Assembly: GCA_018710985.1 (NCBI GenBank)
Contig: DVIV01000032.1
Span: 1 to 61,434, forward strand
Length of the DNA: 61,434 bases
Source: Candidatus Limiplasma pullicola
GTDB taxonomy: Bacteria > Bacillota > Clostridia > Christensenellales > Aristaeellaceae
Reading direction: 5' to 3'
The notes beneath the pieces are model-generated. The model worked only from the letters and a program-made list of their open reading frames with translations, did no database searches and had not been told where the DNA came from. Shown piece after piece: positions 18,352-27,034 of this stretch; the first letter of the stretch is position 1, and every line of letters starts with the position of its first letter. The position numbers and the translations under genes were made by a program.

Positions 18352-20234
18352 TATTCCTTTGGCGGCTGGCCGGCTTTGCCTCGCTGGGCGGCGTGGTCGA
18401 GAATGCGTTTGGCCAGCCCGGCGCTGATGCCCTCCACCTGGCACAGCTCCTCCTGCGTGGCCTCAAAGATGGCCTTTACGCTGCGGAAATGGCGTATCAG
18501 CGCCGCCTGTTTCTTGGGACCTACGCCGGGGATGGCGGAAAGTTCGCTCCGAAGCCCCTCCTTGCCGCGCAGCGCCCGGTGGTGCGTGATGCCGAAGCGG
18601 TGCGCCTCGTCGCGCACATACTGCACCAGATGCAGCGCGTTGGAGCGCCGGTCCAGCACGATGGGGTCCTCCCGCCCCGGCAGGTAGATCTCCTCAAACC
18701 GCTTCGCCAGACCGAACATGGGCAAGCTCGCCCCGGCCTCCTCCATGGCCCGGTGCGCAAAGAGCAGCTGCTCCGGGCCGCCGTCGATGAGGATGACATC
18801 CGGCAGCTTGGAAAAGCTGCCCGCATCCGGGTCCAGCCCCGCCTGCTCGCGTTCGTGGCGCTCCTTGAGTCCGTGGGTGAAGCGGCGGGTGATGACCTCC
18901 GCCATGGAGGCGAAGTCGTTGGCGCCCTCGACGGTTTTGATGCGGTAGATGCGGTACGCCTTCTTGTCGGGCAGGCCGTCCTGAAACACCACCATGCTGG
19001 CCACGCTCAATATGCCCTGCGTATTGGAGATGTCGTATCCCTCAATGCGCCGGGGCAAAGCGGGCAGGTTCAGCGCCTCCTTGAGCTCCAGCATGGCCTG
19101 CCGGGTGCGCATATCCTTGACCTCGGCGCTCTGCCGGTGCTTGAAGAGCGCATCCTCGGCATTTTTCAGGGCCAGGCGCACCAGATCCGCCTTGTCCCCC
19201 CGCTGAGGCACCGCCAGCGTCACCGCGCCGCCCCGCCGCTCCCGCAGCCAGCGCTCCAGCTCGTCCAGCGGTTCAGGCAGCGCCTGTGCCAGCACGTTGC
19301 GCGGGATCAGATGCCCGTCGTCATAGTACTGCGTCAGAAAGCCCGCCAGCACCTCCTCCGGCGTCTCCGCGCCGCACTGCTCCATCAGGAAGGCGCGCCC
19401 GCCCTCGATGCGCCCCGCGCGAATGTGCGTCAGCTGCACCATGGCATCCTGATCATCCTGAGCCACAGCCAGCACGTCCTGCTCCACATCGCGCGTCTGA
19501 ATGGCGTGCTGCTCCTCCATCAGCTGCCGGATGTCGGCGATCTTGTCCCGCAGCACCGCCGCCTGCTCATATTCCATGCGGGCGCTGGCCACGTTCATCT
19601 CCCGGGTCAGTTCACCAAGCAGCTCCCGGCTGTCGCCGTTGAGAAAGTCGATTACACGGGCCAGAATGGCGCGGTACGCCTCCTCGCTCACCCCGCCCGC
19701 GCAGGGCGCAAGGCACTGCCCGATCTGGTGATGGACGCAGGGCCGCCGGGGCGATTTGAGCGGAAAACGAAGATTGCACGTGCGCAGGGGAAAGAAGCGC
19801 CGCACCTCATCCATCACCTGCCGCACAGCCGTCGCCCCGATATAGGGGCCGAAGTACTTGACGCCCGCGTGCTGGTCGTCCATGTTGCGGGCCAGCGTCA
19901 GACGGGGAAAGGACTCGCCAAGGTCGATGCGCAGATAGGGATAATGCTTGTCGTCCTTCAGCAGGATGTTGTAGAAGGGCCGGTGCTTTTTGATGAGGTT
20001 GCATTCCAGGGTGAGCGCTTCAAAATTGGTCTGGCAGAGCATGAGGTCAAAATCATCCACGCGGCTGACCATGGCGGCCACCTTGGGGGTATGCGAGCCA
20101 TGGAAATACTGCCGTACCCGGTTCTTCAGGTTGACGGCCTTGCCGACGTAGATGATCTCGCCCCGGCTTTTCATGATGTAGCAGCCGGGGCTTTCGGGAA
20201 GCATTTTGATTTTATAGGCCAATGTGGGATTCAT
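18351..20234 (-). CDS. uvrC: Excinuclease ABC subunit C
   Basis: UvrC makes both incisions around a UvrB-bound DNA lesion in nucleotide excision repair. The 627-residue protein contains the N-terminal GIY-YIG nuclease domain (PGCYIMKS then IIYVGKA, residues 10-45), a UVR motif near 200-235, the RNase H-like C-terminal nuclease (YDISNTQG; LIDGGPEQL) and the tandem helix-hairpin-helix at the end (IPGVGPKKQAALIRHF; VEGISAGLAKRI). It starts at the ATG behind AAAGGAAG. It lies 14 bp after a MacB-like permease gene, an odd partner. uvrA and uvrB are not in the window; no SOS box was recognised. Confidence 0.97.
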   Translation of the reverse strand: MNPTLAYKIKMLPESPGCYIMKSRGEIIYVGKAVNLKNRVRQYFHGSHTPKVAAMVSRVDDFDLMLCQTNFEALTLECNLIKKHRPFYNILLKDDKHYPYLRIDLGESFPRLTLARNMDDQHAGVKYFGPYIGATAVRQVMDEVRRFFPLRTCNLRFPLKSPRRPCVHHQIGQCLAPCAGGVSEEAYRAILARVIDFLNGDSRELLGELTREMNVASARMEYEQAAVLRDKIADIRQLMEEQHAIQTRDVEQDVLAVAQDDQDAMVQLTHIRAGRIEGGRAFLMEQCGAETPEEVLAGFLTQYYDDGHLIPRNVLAQALPEPLDELERWLRERRGGAVTLAVPQRGDKADLVRLALKNAEDALFKHRQSAEVKDMRTRQAMLELKEALNLPALPRRIEGYDISNTQGILSVASMVVFQDGLPDKKAYRIYRIKTVEGANDFASMAEVITRRFTHGLKERHEREQAGLDPDAGSFSKLPDVILIDGGPEQLLFAHRAMEEAGASLPMFGLAKRFEEIYLPGREDPIVLDRRSNALHLVQYVRDEAHRFGITHHRALRGKEGLRSELSAIPGVGPKKQAALIRHFRSVKAIFEATQEELCQVEGISAGLAKRILDHAAQRGKAGQPPKE

Positions 20235-20248
20235 GGCGCCGCTTCCTT

Positions 20249-21475
20249 TCAAGACCGTTCAGCGCCCTCCGCCGGCGGTTGCTCGCCGGGGGCGGGCCGT
20301 TTGAAAAGCACGCTGCCCGCGCCCGCCAGGCTGCCCAGCAGCAGCGCGGCCGCGCCGCAGGACCACGCCATCACCTCTCGCAGAAAGCGCAGGCGCAGCA
20401 GTTCCGGCGTGCGGTATTCCACCACGGTGGCGGAGCTCTGCCACACGTTCCAGAAGGCGGTCTGGATATCCTTGGGCTCCACCAGCACCGCGGGCACCCA
20501 TTCCGGGAAGGTATACACCGGTTCCACCAGACGGGTAAACAGCCAGGCCAATGCCGCCGCACAGGCGAGGTATCCCAGCGCCAGCAACAGCAGACGCACC
20601 GCCGCAAAGCCCACCAGATGCGCGGCGTACTGCGTCTGCAGGCAGTCGTGATAGGCGGCGGCAAAGCGCGCGCTCCGGCGATTCATCCGCCTCACGCCCC
20701 ACAGCGCCATCGCCATGCCGCACAGCGTAAAGAGCATGCGCATGGGCATGGCGGCGTTCATGCGCTCCTTGACCAGGCTGATGGTGGTGCCTTCGCCCAG
20801 CTTCTGCGACGCGGTCTGGAACGCGGACCATCCGCCCGCGCCCTGCACGGGCCGCGCCTCGTACACCAGCGCGGTCAGCGTCACATTGGTGTCCTCCAGC
20901 GAGCGCAGCGGCACGTACAGGCTGTAATCCATCTGCTCACCCACGCGCTTGCCCGCCTTGAGCACGCCCACGATGCGGTAGCGCTGGCCCGCAACCTCGA
21001 TTTCCTCGCCCAGCGGCTCGGCGTACTGGAACAGGGCCACGGCCAGCTGTTCGTCCACCAGCGCCACGCGCTCGCCATAGACGCATTCGTCGGGATAGAG
21101 CAGGCGTCCGTTGAGCAGCACCGGGGACTTGAGGTAAAACCAGCTCTCCTCCACACCCACCAGACGGGCGCTCGTGCTCTTTCCCCCGTCGGGGATGGAC
21201 ACGGAGGACGGCTGGGCCAGCGCATAGAGCGTGGCATCCTCGCAGGCGCCCTCCAGCTCGGTTTCCAGCTCGCGGATCTTCAGGCGCGCGTCGCGCAGGC
21301 CACCGTTGGTCGCCTTTTCGCCCTCAGCCTCGGCTGCGGGCTGAGGCGCGGCGTAGACGTGCTGGAACGTGCCAGGCACGGCCCGGATGTTCACCCAGGC
21401 GAAGGCTATGGCCGCCAGCGCGATAACCAGCAGCATAAGCGTCCCCCTGCGGCGTTTGCAAAATGCTTTCAGCAT
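20249..21475 (-). CDS. MacB-like ABC permease without a partner ATPase
   Basis: A 408-residue protein built like a MacB/FtsX permease: one membrane helix at about 12-32, a large extracytoplasmic domain (33-245) with the MacB_PCD pattern (LLNGRLLYPDECVYGERVAL; QLAVALFQYAEPLGEEIEV; YRIVGVL) and three C-terminal helices at about 245-268, 285-318 and 375-397. Such permeases move nothing themselves but transmit ATPase strokes to a membrane fusion protein. It follows the fusion protein gene by 3 bp. No ATP-binding gene is in the operon. Function of the assembled complex is unknown. Confidence 0.8.
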   Translation of the reverse strand: MLKAFCKRRRGTLMLLVIALAAIAFAWVNIRAVPGTFQHVYAAPQPAAEAEGEKATNGGLRDARLKIRELETELEGACEDATLYALAQPSSVSIPDGGKSTSARLVGVEESWFYLKSPVLLNGRLLYPDECVYGERVALVDEQLAVALFQYAEPLGEEIEVAGQRYRIVGVLKAGKRVGEQMDYSLYVPLRSLEDTNVTLTALVYEARPVQGAGGWSAFQTASQKLGEGTTISLVKERMNAAMPMRMLFTLCGMAMALWGVRRMNRRSARFAAAYHDCLQTQYAAHLVGFAAVRLLLLALGYLACAAALAWLFTRLVEPVYTFPEWVPAVLVEPKDIQTAFWNVWQSSATVVEYRTPELLRLRFLREVMAWSCGAAALLLGSLAGAGSVLFKRPAPGEQPPAEGAERS

Positions 21476-21478
21476 GGC

Positions 21479-22840
21479 TTACTCCACATATTCCATCACC
21501 GGCTTCCCATCCTCTACGGTACGGTCGGCACGGTCGATGATGCTTTGATAGCTCAGGTCCTCCTGCACGCTGACCGCTGTATCGCTGCGGTCGATCACGG
21601 TCACGCTCGTCTTTTTGGCCTTCAGCCCGCCGGAGTTGAGGAATCCGCCGTATTCGCGCTCCGCCACAAAGACATATTCGCCTTCGCCCTCGCTGCGAAG
21701 GGCGGAAGCCGGGATGATGGTCGCGTTTTTGCGCGCACGGAACACGATGCTCACCTGCAGGCTGCCGTCCTGCAGGAGCTTCTGCATGCCGCCCGCCGTG
21801 CGCAGAAAATCGTCCGTCAGCTCAATCTCGGCGTATCTGCGGCCGTCGGTATCGTCCACCACGGCGGTGACCTCGCTGCGGAAGGTGTCGTAGTCGCCCG
21901 CCACCTCCACGCGCGCCCCCTCGGTCACGTCCTTTTTCAGATCCGTCACGTCGGCGCGCAGCACCGGCACGTCCTCCTTTTTGGCGATGGTATAGGCGGA
22001 CTTCTGCCCGTCGTAGCTGTCGCCAGCCTTGAGGTCCAGCGCCACGATGTACCCTTCGCTGGTAGCCGTCACCGTGCCCAGAGCCTGCTTTGCCTCCAGA
22101 AGCTTGACCATCTGGTCGCTGAGGTCCTGCATCTCCTGAAGCAGCTTGTTTCGGTCGTTGATGTACTTGAACACCTCGTCGCTGACCTTGATCTTTTTGT
22201 TCTCATAGCTGGCGTAGAAGTCGTCGCGCGCGGTCTGGAACGCCTCGCGGGCCGTGGCGGCGGTGCGGATGAGCGCCACGGTCTCGCTGGAAGCGCCCGC
22301 CTGCTTGGCCTTGGCTTCCCAGAGGGTCTGGTCAAAGGTCAGTTCGATCCCCTCGGCAGCCGCGGCCAGGCGCGCCTTGCTCTCGGCCTCATTGAGCGCA
22401 TCCTGCTTTTCGATCATCAGGTCGTAGAGATCGTTCTGCATGCTCTGCTTGGAGTTTTTCCGGTTCTTGATGTCCAGGTCGATCAGCTCCTGCGACTTTT
22501 CGTTGTACTTGGTCAGCAGGTCCTCTTCCTTGGTCTGATAGTCGTTGATGGTGGCGGTGAAGATGGTATCGCCCTCCTTGACCAGAAGGCCGGGCTTGAC
22601 ATACACCTTATCCACCGTAATGGGATAATCCTTGGCCTTGTTGAGGGTGATTTCCGTCTCCACGGGGAAATACGGCTTGGCCTCCACCGAGATCTTCTGC
22701 TCGATGCGGCCCGTGGTAGCCTGCACCAGTTTGACCTTGGGCGTGGTGATGGTCTGGATGGTGCGCGAGAAGTACATGCATGCCGCCACAATCACGCCCA
22801 GCCATACCAGCGCCTTGAGCGCGCGCTTTTTCTTGCTCAT
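21479..22840 (-). CDS. Membrane fusion protein, HlyD/MacA-like
   Basis: A 453-residue protein with an N-terminal membrane anchor (about 9-25), a beta strand region (35-75), a long alpha-helical hairpin rich in Lys, Glu and Gln (about 95-245), a lipoyl-like half (LGTVTATSEGYIVALDLKAGD) and C-terminal beta-barrel parts (about 300-420). This is the layout of periplasmic adaptor proteins; in a single-membrane organism it would extend from the cell membrane into the wall. It sits between sugar-type ABC permeases and a MacB-like permease, so it probably works with the latter. Confidence 0.85.
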   Translation of the reverse strand: MSKKKRALKALVWLGVIVAACMYFSRTIQTITTPKVKLVQATTGRIEQKISVEAKPYFPVETEITLNKAKDYPITVDKVYVKPGLLVKEGDTIFTATINDYQTKEEDLLTKYNEKSQELIDLDIKNRKNSKQSMQNDLYDLMIEKQDALNEAESKARLAAAAEGIELTFDQTLWEAKAKQAGASSETVALIRTAATAREAFQTARDDFYASYENKKIKVSDEVFKYINDRNKLLQEMQDLSDQMVKLLEAKQALGTVTATSEGYIVALDLKAGDSYDGQKSAYTIAKKEDVPVLRADVTDLKKDVTEGARVEVAGDYDTFRSEVTAVVDDTDGRRYAEIELTDDFLRTAGGMQKLLQDGSLQVSIVFRARKNATIIPASALRSEGEGEYVFVAEREYGGFLNSGGLKAKKTSVTVIDRSDTAVSVQEDLSYQSIIDRADRTVEDGKPVMEYVE

Positions 22841-22858
22841 GAGTAAAGCCTCCCCCTT

Positions 22859-23779
22859 TTATTTCAGCTCGCTTAGCTGCACGCCCAGGAGGATATCATC
22901 CTGGAAGTAGATGTAGATCAGCAGCATGGGCAATAGATACAGCGCCGCGCCCGCGAACGCCACGCCTGTGGAATCGGTGTTGATCTGGTTGAACATAACC
23001 GACAGCGGCTGCATGCTCTGGTTGGTCAGGTAGATGAGCGGCTGTTCGACCATGTTCCAGCTGTCGGCAAAGCTCAGCGCCGCCGCCGCGCACAGGATGG
23101 GACGGCACACCGGCAGCATGACGTGCACAAAACAGCGCAGCGTGCCCGCGCCGTCCATCTGCCCCGCCTCGACGATTTCCCCCGGAATGCCGATCATGAA
23201 CTGGCGCACCAGAAAGAGGTAGAAGGGGGAGAAAATCATGGGCAGAATCACCGCCCAGATCGTATCCAGCAGTCCCAGGGCCCGAAGGGTCATCACGCTG
23301 GGCGCCATGGTCACCTGAAAGGGCAGCACCATCAGCACCAGCACCAGAAAGAACAGCGTATCGCGCCCGCGGAACTGGAAGCGGCTGAGGGCATAGGCCG
23401 TAAGCGGAATCACAAAGCCCTGGCCCACCAGAATGGCTCCGGCATACAGTACGCTGTTGCAGAACAGCTGCAGATACTGCGGCTCCTCGATGAGGATGGT
23501 GTAGTACTGCCGCAGGCTGACCTGCGCGGGCGAGAAGAGAATGTCCATCCAGCGGCTTTGGTCGTAGCTGCCGCGCTGGGCCAGGTAGGACGAAATCTCG
23601 CCCTTGGGGAAGAAGGAGTACAGGAAGGTAAAGACGATGGGGATCAGCATGATCACCGCGATCAGCGTCAGAATCAGGCAGCTCAGGGGCCTGGCCCTGC
23701 GCACGCGCCGCATCAGCCCGCGCGCGCTCCGCCTGCGCCGCTTCCCGGCGGCACCGATCGATACGTGGCTCTGCGCCAT
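22859..23779 (-). CDS. Carbohydrate-type ABC transporter permease (MalG-like)
   Basis: A 306-residue membrane protein with six predicted helices. The conserved EAA loop reads EIVEAGQMDGAGTLRCFVHVMLP, the ATPase contact of MalG-type subunits. The N-terminal 28 residues are very basic (RRRRS, RRVRR). ORF sequence upstream of 23779 is out of context; AAAGGAG precedes this ATG. It partners the permease at 23797-24648. The matching ATPase is missing here, so a shared MsmX-like ATPase encoded elsewhere is the likely motor (inference). Confidence 0.92.
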   Translation of the reverse strand: MAQSHVSIGAAGKRRRRSARGLMRRVRRARPLSCLILTLIAVIMLIPIVFTFLYSFFPKGEISSYLAQRGSYDQSRWMDILFSPAQVSLRQYYTILIEEPQYLQLFCNSVLYAGAILVGQGFVIPLTAYALSRFQFRGRDTLFFLVLVLMVLPFQVTMAPSVMTLRALGLLDTIWAVILPMIFSPFYLFLVRQFMIGIPGEIVEAGQMDGAGTLRCFVHVMLPVCRPILCAAAALSFADSWNMVEQPLIYLTNQSMQPLSVMFNQINTDSTGVAFAGAALYLLPMLLIYIYFQDDILLGVQLSELK

Positions 23780-23796
23780 GGAATACGCTCCTTTCC

Positions 23797-24648
23797 TCAG
23801 GCGGCTTCGCCCTGCCGCACGCTCTTGGTGCGGTAGAGCAGCAAAAACAGGGCAATGACGATCACGGCAAAGGAATAGGCGGCGGTGGTCACATCCTGAT
23901 AATCCAGCTTGGCGAACTTGTTGTTCATATAGTGCTGGAGGGTATAGATGCTCTCCGCGGGATAGGCGCCGCCGATAAAATACACTTCCTTGAAAATCTT
24001 GAAGGCATTGACCACCGCCAGCACAAACACCAGAAACGCGGTGGGCAGAATCTGCGGCAGCGTAATGGACCATTCGCGCCTGAACCATCCGGCGCCCTCC
24101 AGGCTGGCATATTCGTAGAGGGATTCCGGCACGGCCTGCAGCGCGGCGGTGAAGATAACCACGCTGAAGCCAAGGTTTTTCCAGATGTAAAGCAGCACGA
24201 TGGGCACGCGCAGCGCCGCTCCCTCCAGCCAGAAAACGCGGTCAAAGCCCAGCGCCACCACCAGCCGGTTGATCGGTCCCCCATAATCGAACAGGATCAG
24301 CCAGATGATGAGCATGGCGGCCGAAGGCATCAGATAGGGCATGAGCAGCGCATTGCGGTAAAAGGTGCTGCCCGCGATGGGCTTGCGCAGCATGCCCGCC
24401 AGCAGAAAGGAAAGCACGAAAATGACCGGCGCGCACAAAAGCGACAGCTCGATGGTGTTTTTCAGCCCCAGCTGAAACACCTCGTTCTGCCACACGCGCA
24501 GGTAGTTGTCAAAGCCCACGAAGCGGTTGTCGATGGTGCCGTCGGTCAGGCTGAACCATACGCCCCACACGAAGGGCACCAGGTAAAAGGCCAGAAGCCC
24601 CAGCAAGCCCGGCAGCAGATAGAGCCAGACGGATTTTTTACGAAACAT
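23797..24648 (-). CDS. Carbohydrate-type ABC transporter permease (MalF-like)
   Basis: A 283-residue, six-helix permease of the MalF/UgpA group with the EAA loop ESLYEYASLEGAGWFRREWS (about residues 175-194), which docks to the ATPase. The first helix LYLLPGLLGLLAFYLVPF and the following W-G-V-W-F-S-L-T-D segment are typical of family members. Start ATG behind AAAGGAG. It lies 84 bp downstream of the second solute-binding gene, the gap holding a strong stem-loop. Confidence 0.92.
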   Translation of the reverse strand: MFRKKSVWLYLLPGLLGLLAFYLVPFVWGVWFSLTDGTIDNRFVGFDNYLRVWQNEVFQLGLKNTIELSLLCAPVIFVLSFLLAGMLRKPIAGSTFYRNALLMPYLMPSAAMLIIWLILFDYGGPINRLVVALGFDRVFWLEGAALRVPIVLLYIWKNLGFSVVIFTAALQAVPESLYEYASLEGAGWFRREWSITLPQILPTAFLVFVLAVVNAFKIFKEVYFIGGAYPAESIYTLQHYMNNKFAKLDYQDVTTAAYSFAVIVIALFLLLYRTKSVRQGEAA

Positions 24649-24686
24649 GCGTAGCTCCTTTGGCGGCAGTTTTCAGGCACAGCCGA

Positions 24687-24716
24687 GCCGGCGGACCCGG
24701 CAAAGGGCCCGCCGGC
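24687..24716 (-). repeat. Stem-loop between solute-binding gene and permease gene
   Basis: GCCGGCGG (24687-24694) pairs with CCGCCGGC (24709-24716) and an inner CCC/GGG pair extends the stem. No T-run follows on the minus strand, so it is less likely a terminator than an mRNA-stabilising structure that favours the upstream binding-protein message, as known from other ABC operons (inference). Confidence 0.5.
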
Positions 24717-24732
24717 GGCGGGAAAAGGCACG

Positions 24733-27033
24733 TTATTGGTCTTCCAGCTGCATCAGCCGCACGCGCTGGTCCAGCTCGCGCACCAAAGAGTCCAGATTTA
24801 CCGCACCCTCCATGTACTGCATCAGCAGCTTGTTGATCTCGCTGGTCGCGGAGGTATCGGCATTGAGGAACACATTCTGGCGGATGATATACACCAGGGG
24901 CGCCACGTTCTCACGGTAATCGGCGATCTGCTCCTCCGTGACCGAATAGCGGTAGTTCTCCCAATCCGCGATGCTCTCCTCCTGCCACTGAATCTGCTGC
25001 TCAATCTCGGCGCGGTTTTCCTCGGACGCGTTTTCCAGGCTCTCCTGCATCTTGGCCAGGGACTCCTGCATGCTCTCGAGGTTGGTTTGATAATAATCGT
25101 TTTCCACCGGGTCGTTGTGATCGGGGAAGAGGGTGATGTAGGCGCTGGTCTTGTCCAGGTTATCCAGATATTCGCTCACGTAGAGCAGCGCCTCGTCCAT
25201 GCGCTTGGTGCGGGGGTTGACGGTCAGCACGCTCAGGTTCATGCCGATGAACGGCTCCCCGCCTTCCTCCACCGCCAGGTACAGCGGCTGGAAGCGCTCG
25301 TCCCGATAGGCCAGGTACCCCACGCTCATACTCGTGCTGAACAGCGCGTCCGGGGTCCAGTAGGTATCCTCATCCTGATCCTGCACGCTGAGGATTTCCT
25401 CAAAGTCGATGGCCGAGAAGCCTTCCATCAGCCGGCGGAACGCCGGTGTGTCGAAGGCGAGCTCGCCGCCCTGCTTCTGCATGTAGGCGATGTAGTCGTT
25501 GAGCAGCAGCGAGTAGAGCATCTGGCTGGAGTAGCTTCCCAGGTCAAACAGGGAGATTTCGGGATGGTCCTCGCCATAGTCCCACACCCAGTTGGCGGCA
25601 AAATCGTACAGCTCGGGCAGCGACGTGGGCAGGTCTTCCTCGGTCAGCCCCAGGCTTTCCCACAACTCCATGTTCACGCCGTAGCAGGTCCCGCTCATGC
25701 CCACGGGCACGCCGTAGAGCTTGCCGTCCGCCATGAGGGGCTCGACCACTTCGGGGTACATGGCCGACACCTTTTCCATAATGTCCGCGTTTTGGCTCAG
25801 GTCCGCGCAGTAGCCCTTTTCAATCAGGCGTTCCACGGGCATGTAGGACAAGCCCATCAGCAGCACGTCGTACGCGCCGGTATCGGACACCATGGCCTGG
25901 GTGAGCTTTTCAATGTCGCTGGTATAGTCCCCGCTCACGTCCACGGCGATTTCGGGGTGGCTTCGCACGAAGGCGTTGTGCGTGTTGCTGCCAAATTCGC
26001 CGAAAATGGTCAGCGCGCCGTTTTCAATGCCCTCCGGGTCCAGCTTGAACACCCGCAGCCCCTCATAGCCGCTGATGAGGACATAGTACCCCTCTACATA
26101 GAGGGCCTGCCCTCCGTTGGAAACCATGCCGCCGCCGGTATAGGCGCTCACGCGCTTCTCGCCGCTGGCAAGGTCCAACCCCGCGATGCGGGAGCCGTCC
26201 AGGTAGTACAGGGTGCCGTTGCCCACGCAGATGCCGCTGGTGGAGTAGCCGCCCATGTCGCTATCGGTGGGAATGTCCGCCAGCGTGCCGACCGCGTCCT
26301 TTTCGGGATCAAAGAGGCCGTACTGCGCGGGCTTGGTCAGGTCCGCCTGCGTAGTGACGGAGTACAGGGCTGAGACATCATAGAGCATCGCCATGATGGA
26401 GCCGTCGCCCACGGGCGCGAGGCCGGTGAGGTTTTCGCAGGCAAAGACCTGCTTCTCGCCCGTTTCCAGGCTGATGCGGCCGGCCACGGCATATGGCGTG
26501 CCCATATAGACCATGCCGGTGTAGTACAGCCAGTCGCCCTCGCAGAAGAAGCTACTGACCTCCACCGCGACCGAATAGCCCTCGCCCTCCTCCTGAAAAA
26601 CCAGGCCGGAGGTGTCCAGCGTGAGGCCCTCCACCTTTACGGGCGCGAAGGCGCCGGCGTCATCCAGCAGCGTCCACACCTCGCCGGTGGGGGTGCACAT
26701 GCCGCAGACGCGGCCGTCCCAGACGAACAGCCGGTCCATGCGGGCCTGGCCCTCCTCGGTCTGTGGGGCCTCGGTATAGTACTGGGTGTTGAGAACCTCG
26801 CCCAGCACGGTCGGCTCGTTGGTATCCACGGGGCGGGTGGCGACCGAGCCGCTCTGGTAGAGCAGGTACAGGGTGCTTCCCACGTTGGTCGCGGACGTAA
26901 CGACATCATCATCGTCCACGCTGATGGACACGCCGCCAACGGCTACGCTCACGGCCATGCCCGCCGCCCATCCGGGCAAAGAGCACAAAAGCAGCATCAG
27001 CGTCAGAAGCAGGGAAAGGGCTTTCCGGGTCAT
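24733..27033 (-). CDS. Secreted beta-propeller / extracellular solute-binding fusion protein (copy 2)
   Basis: A 766-residue exported protein. After a signal peptide (LSLLLTLMLLLCSLPGWAAG) residues 30-345 show repeated four-strand blocks typical of a beta-propeller (GSTLYLLYQSG; DGRVCGMC; NGTLYYLDGSRIAGLDL). From about 345 a type 1 solute-binding domain follows (ALTIFGEF; GAYDVLLMG; ERLIEKGYCADLS; DGKLYGVPVGM), split by a Glu/Gln-rich helical insertion at about 640-715. Ordinary binding proteins are 400-500 residues. The ending ELDQRVRLMQLEDQ is shared with its neighbour, so the two are tandem paralogues. No lipobox fits, so anchoring is unclear. Its ATG is 1 bp from the neighbour's stop. Confidence 0.85.
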   Translation of the reverse strand: MTRKALSLLLTLMLLLCSLPGWAAGMAVSVAVGGVSISVDDDDVVTSATNVGSTLYLLYQSGSVATRPVDTNEPTVLGEVLNTQYYTEAPQTEEGQARMDRLFVWDGRVCGMCTPTGEVWTLLDDAGAFAPVKVEGLTLDTSGLVFQEEGEGYSVAVEVSSFFCEGDWLYYTGMVYMGTPYAVAGRISLETGEKQVFACENLTGLAPVGDGSIMAMLYDVSALYSVTTQADLTKPAQYGLFDPEKDAVGTLADIPTDSDMGGYSTSGICVGNGTLYYLDGSRIAGLDLASGEKRVSAYTGGGMVSNGGQALYVEGYYVLISGYEGLRVFKLDPEGIENGALTIFGEFGSNTHNAFVRSHPEIAVDVSGDYTSDIEKLTQAMVSDTGAYDVLLMGLSYMPVERLIEKGYCADLSQNADIMEKVSAMYPEVVEPLMADGKLYGVPVGMSGTCYGVNMELWESLGLTEEDLPTSLPELYDFAANWVWDYGEDHPEISLFDLGSYSSQMLYSLLLNDYIAYMQKQGGELAFDTPAFRRLMEGFSAIDFEEILSVQDQDEDTYWTPDALFSTSMSVGYLAYRDERFQPLYLAVEEGGEPFIGMNLSVLTVNPRTKRMDEALLYVSEYLDNLDKTSAYITLFPDHNDPVENDYYQTNLESMQESLAKMQESLENASEENRAEIEQQIQWQEESIADWENYRYSVTEEQIADYRENVAPLVYIIRQNVFLNADTSATSEINKLLMQYMEGAVNLDSLVRELDQRVRLMQLEDQ

Positions 27034-27034
27034 G

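Noticed and set aside
20235-20300. SOS box before uvrC
   Set aside because: No GAAC-N4-GTTC type palindrome was found near the uvrC start.
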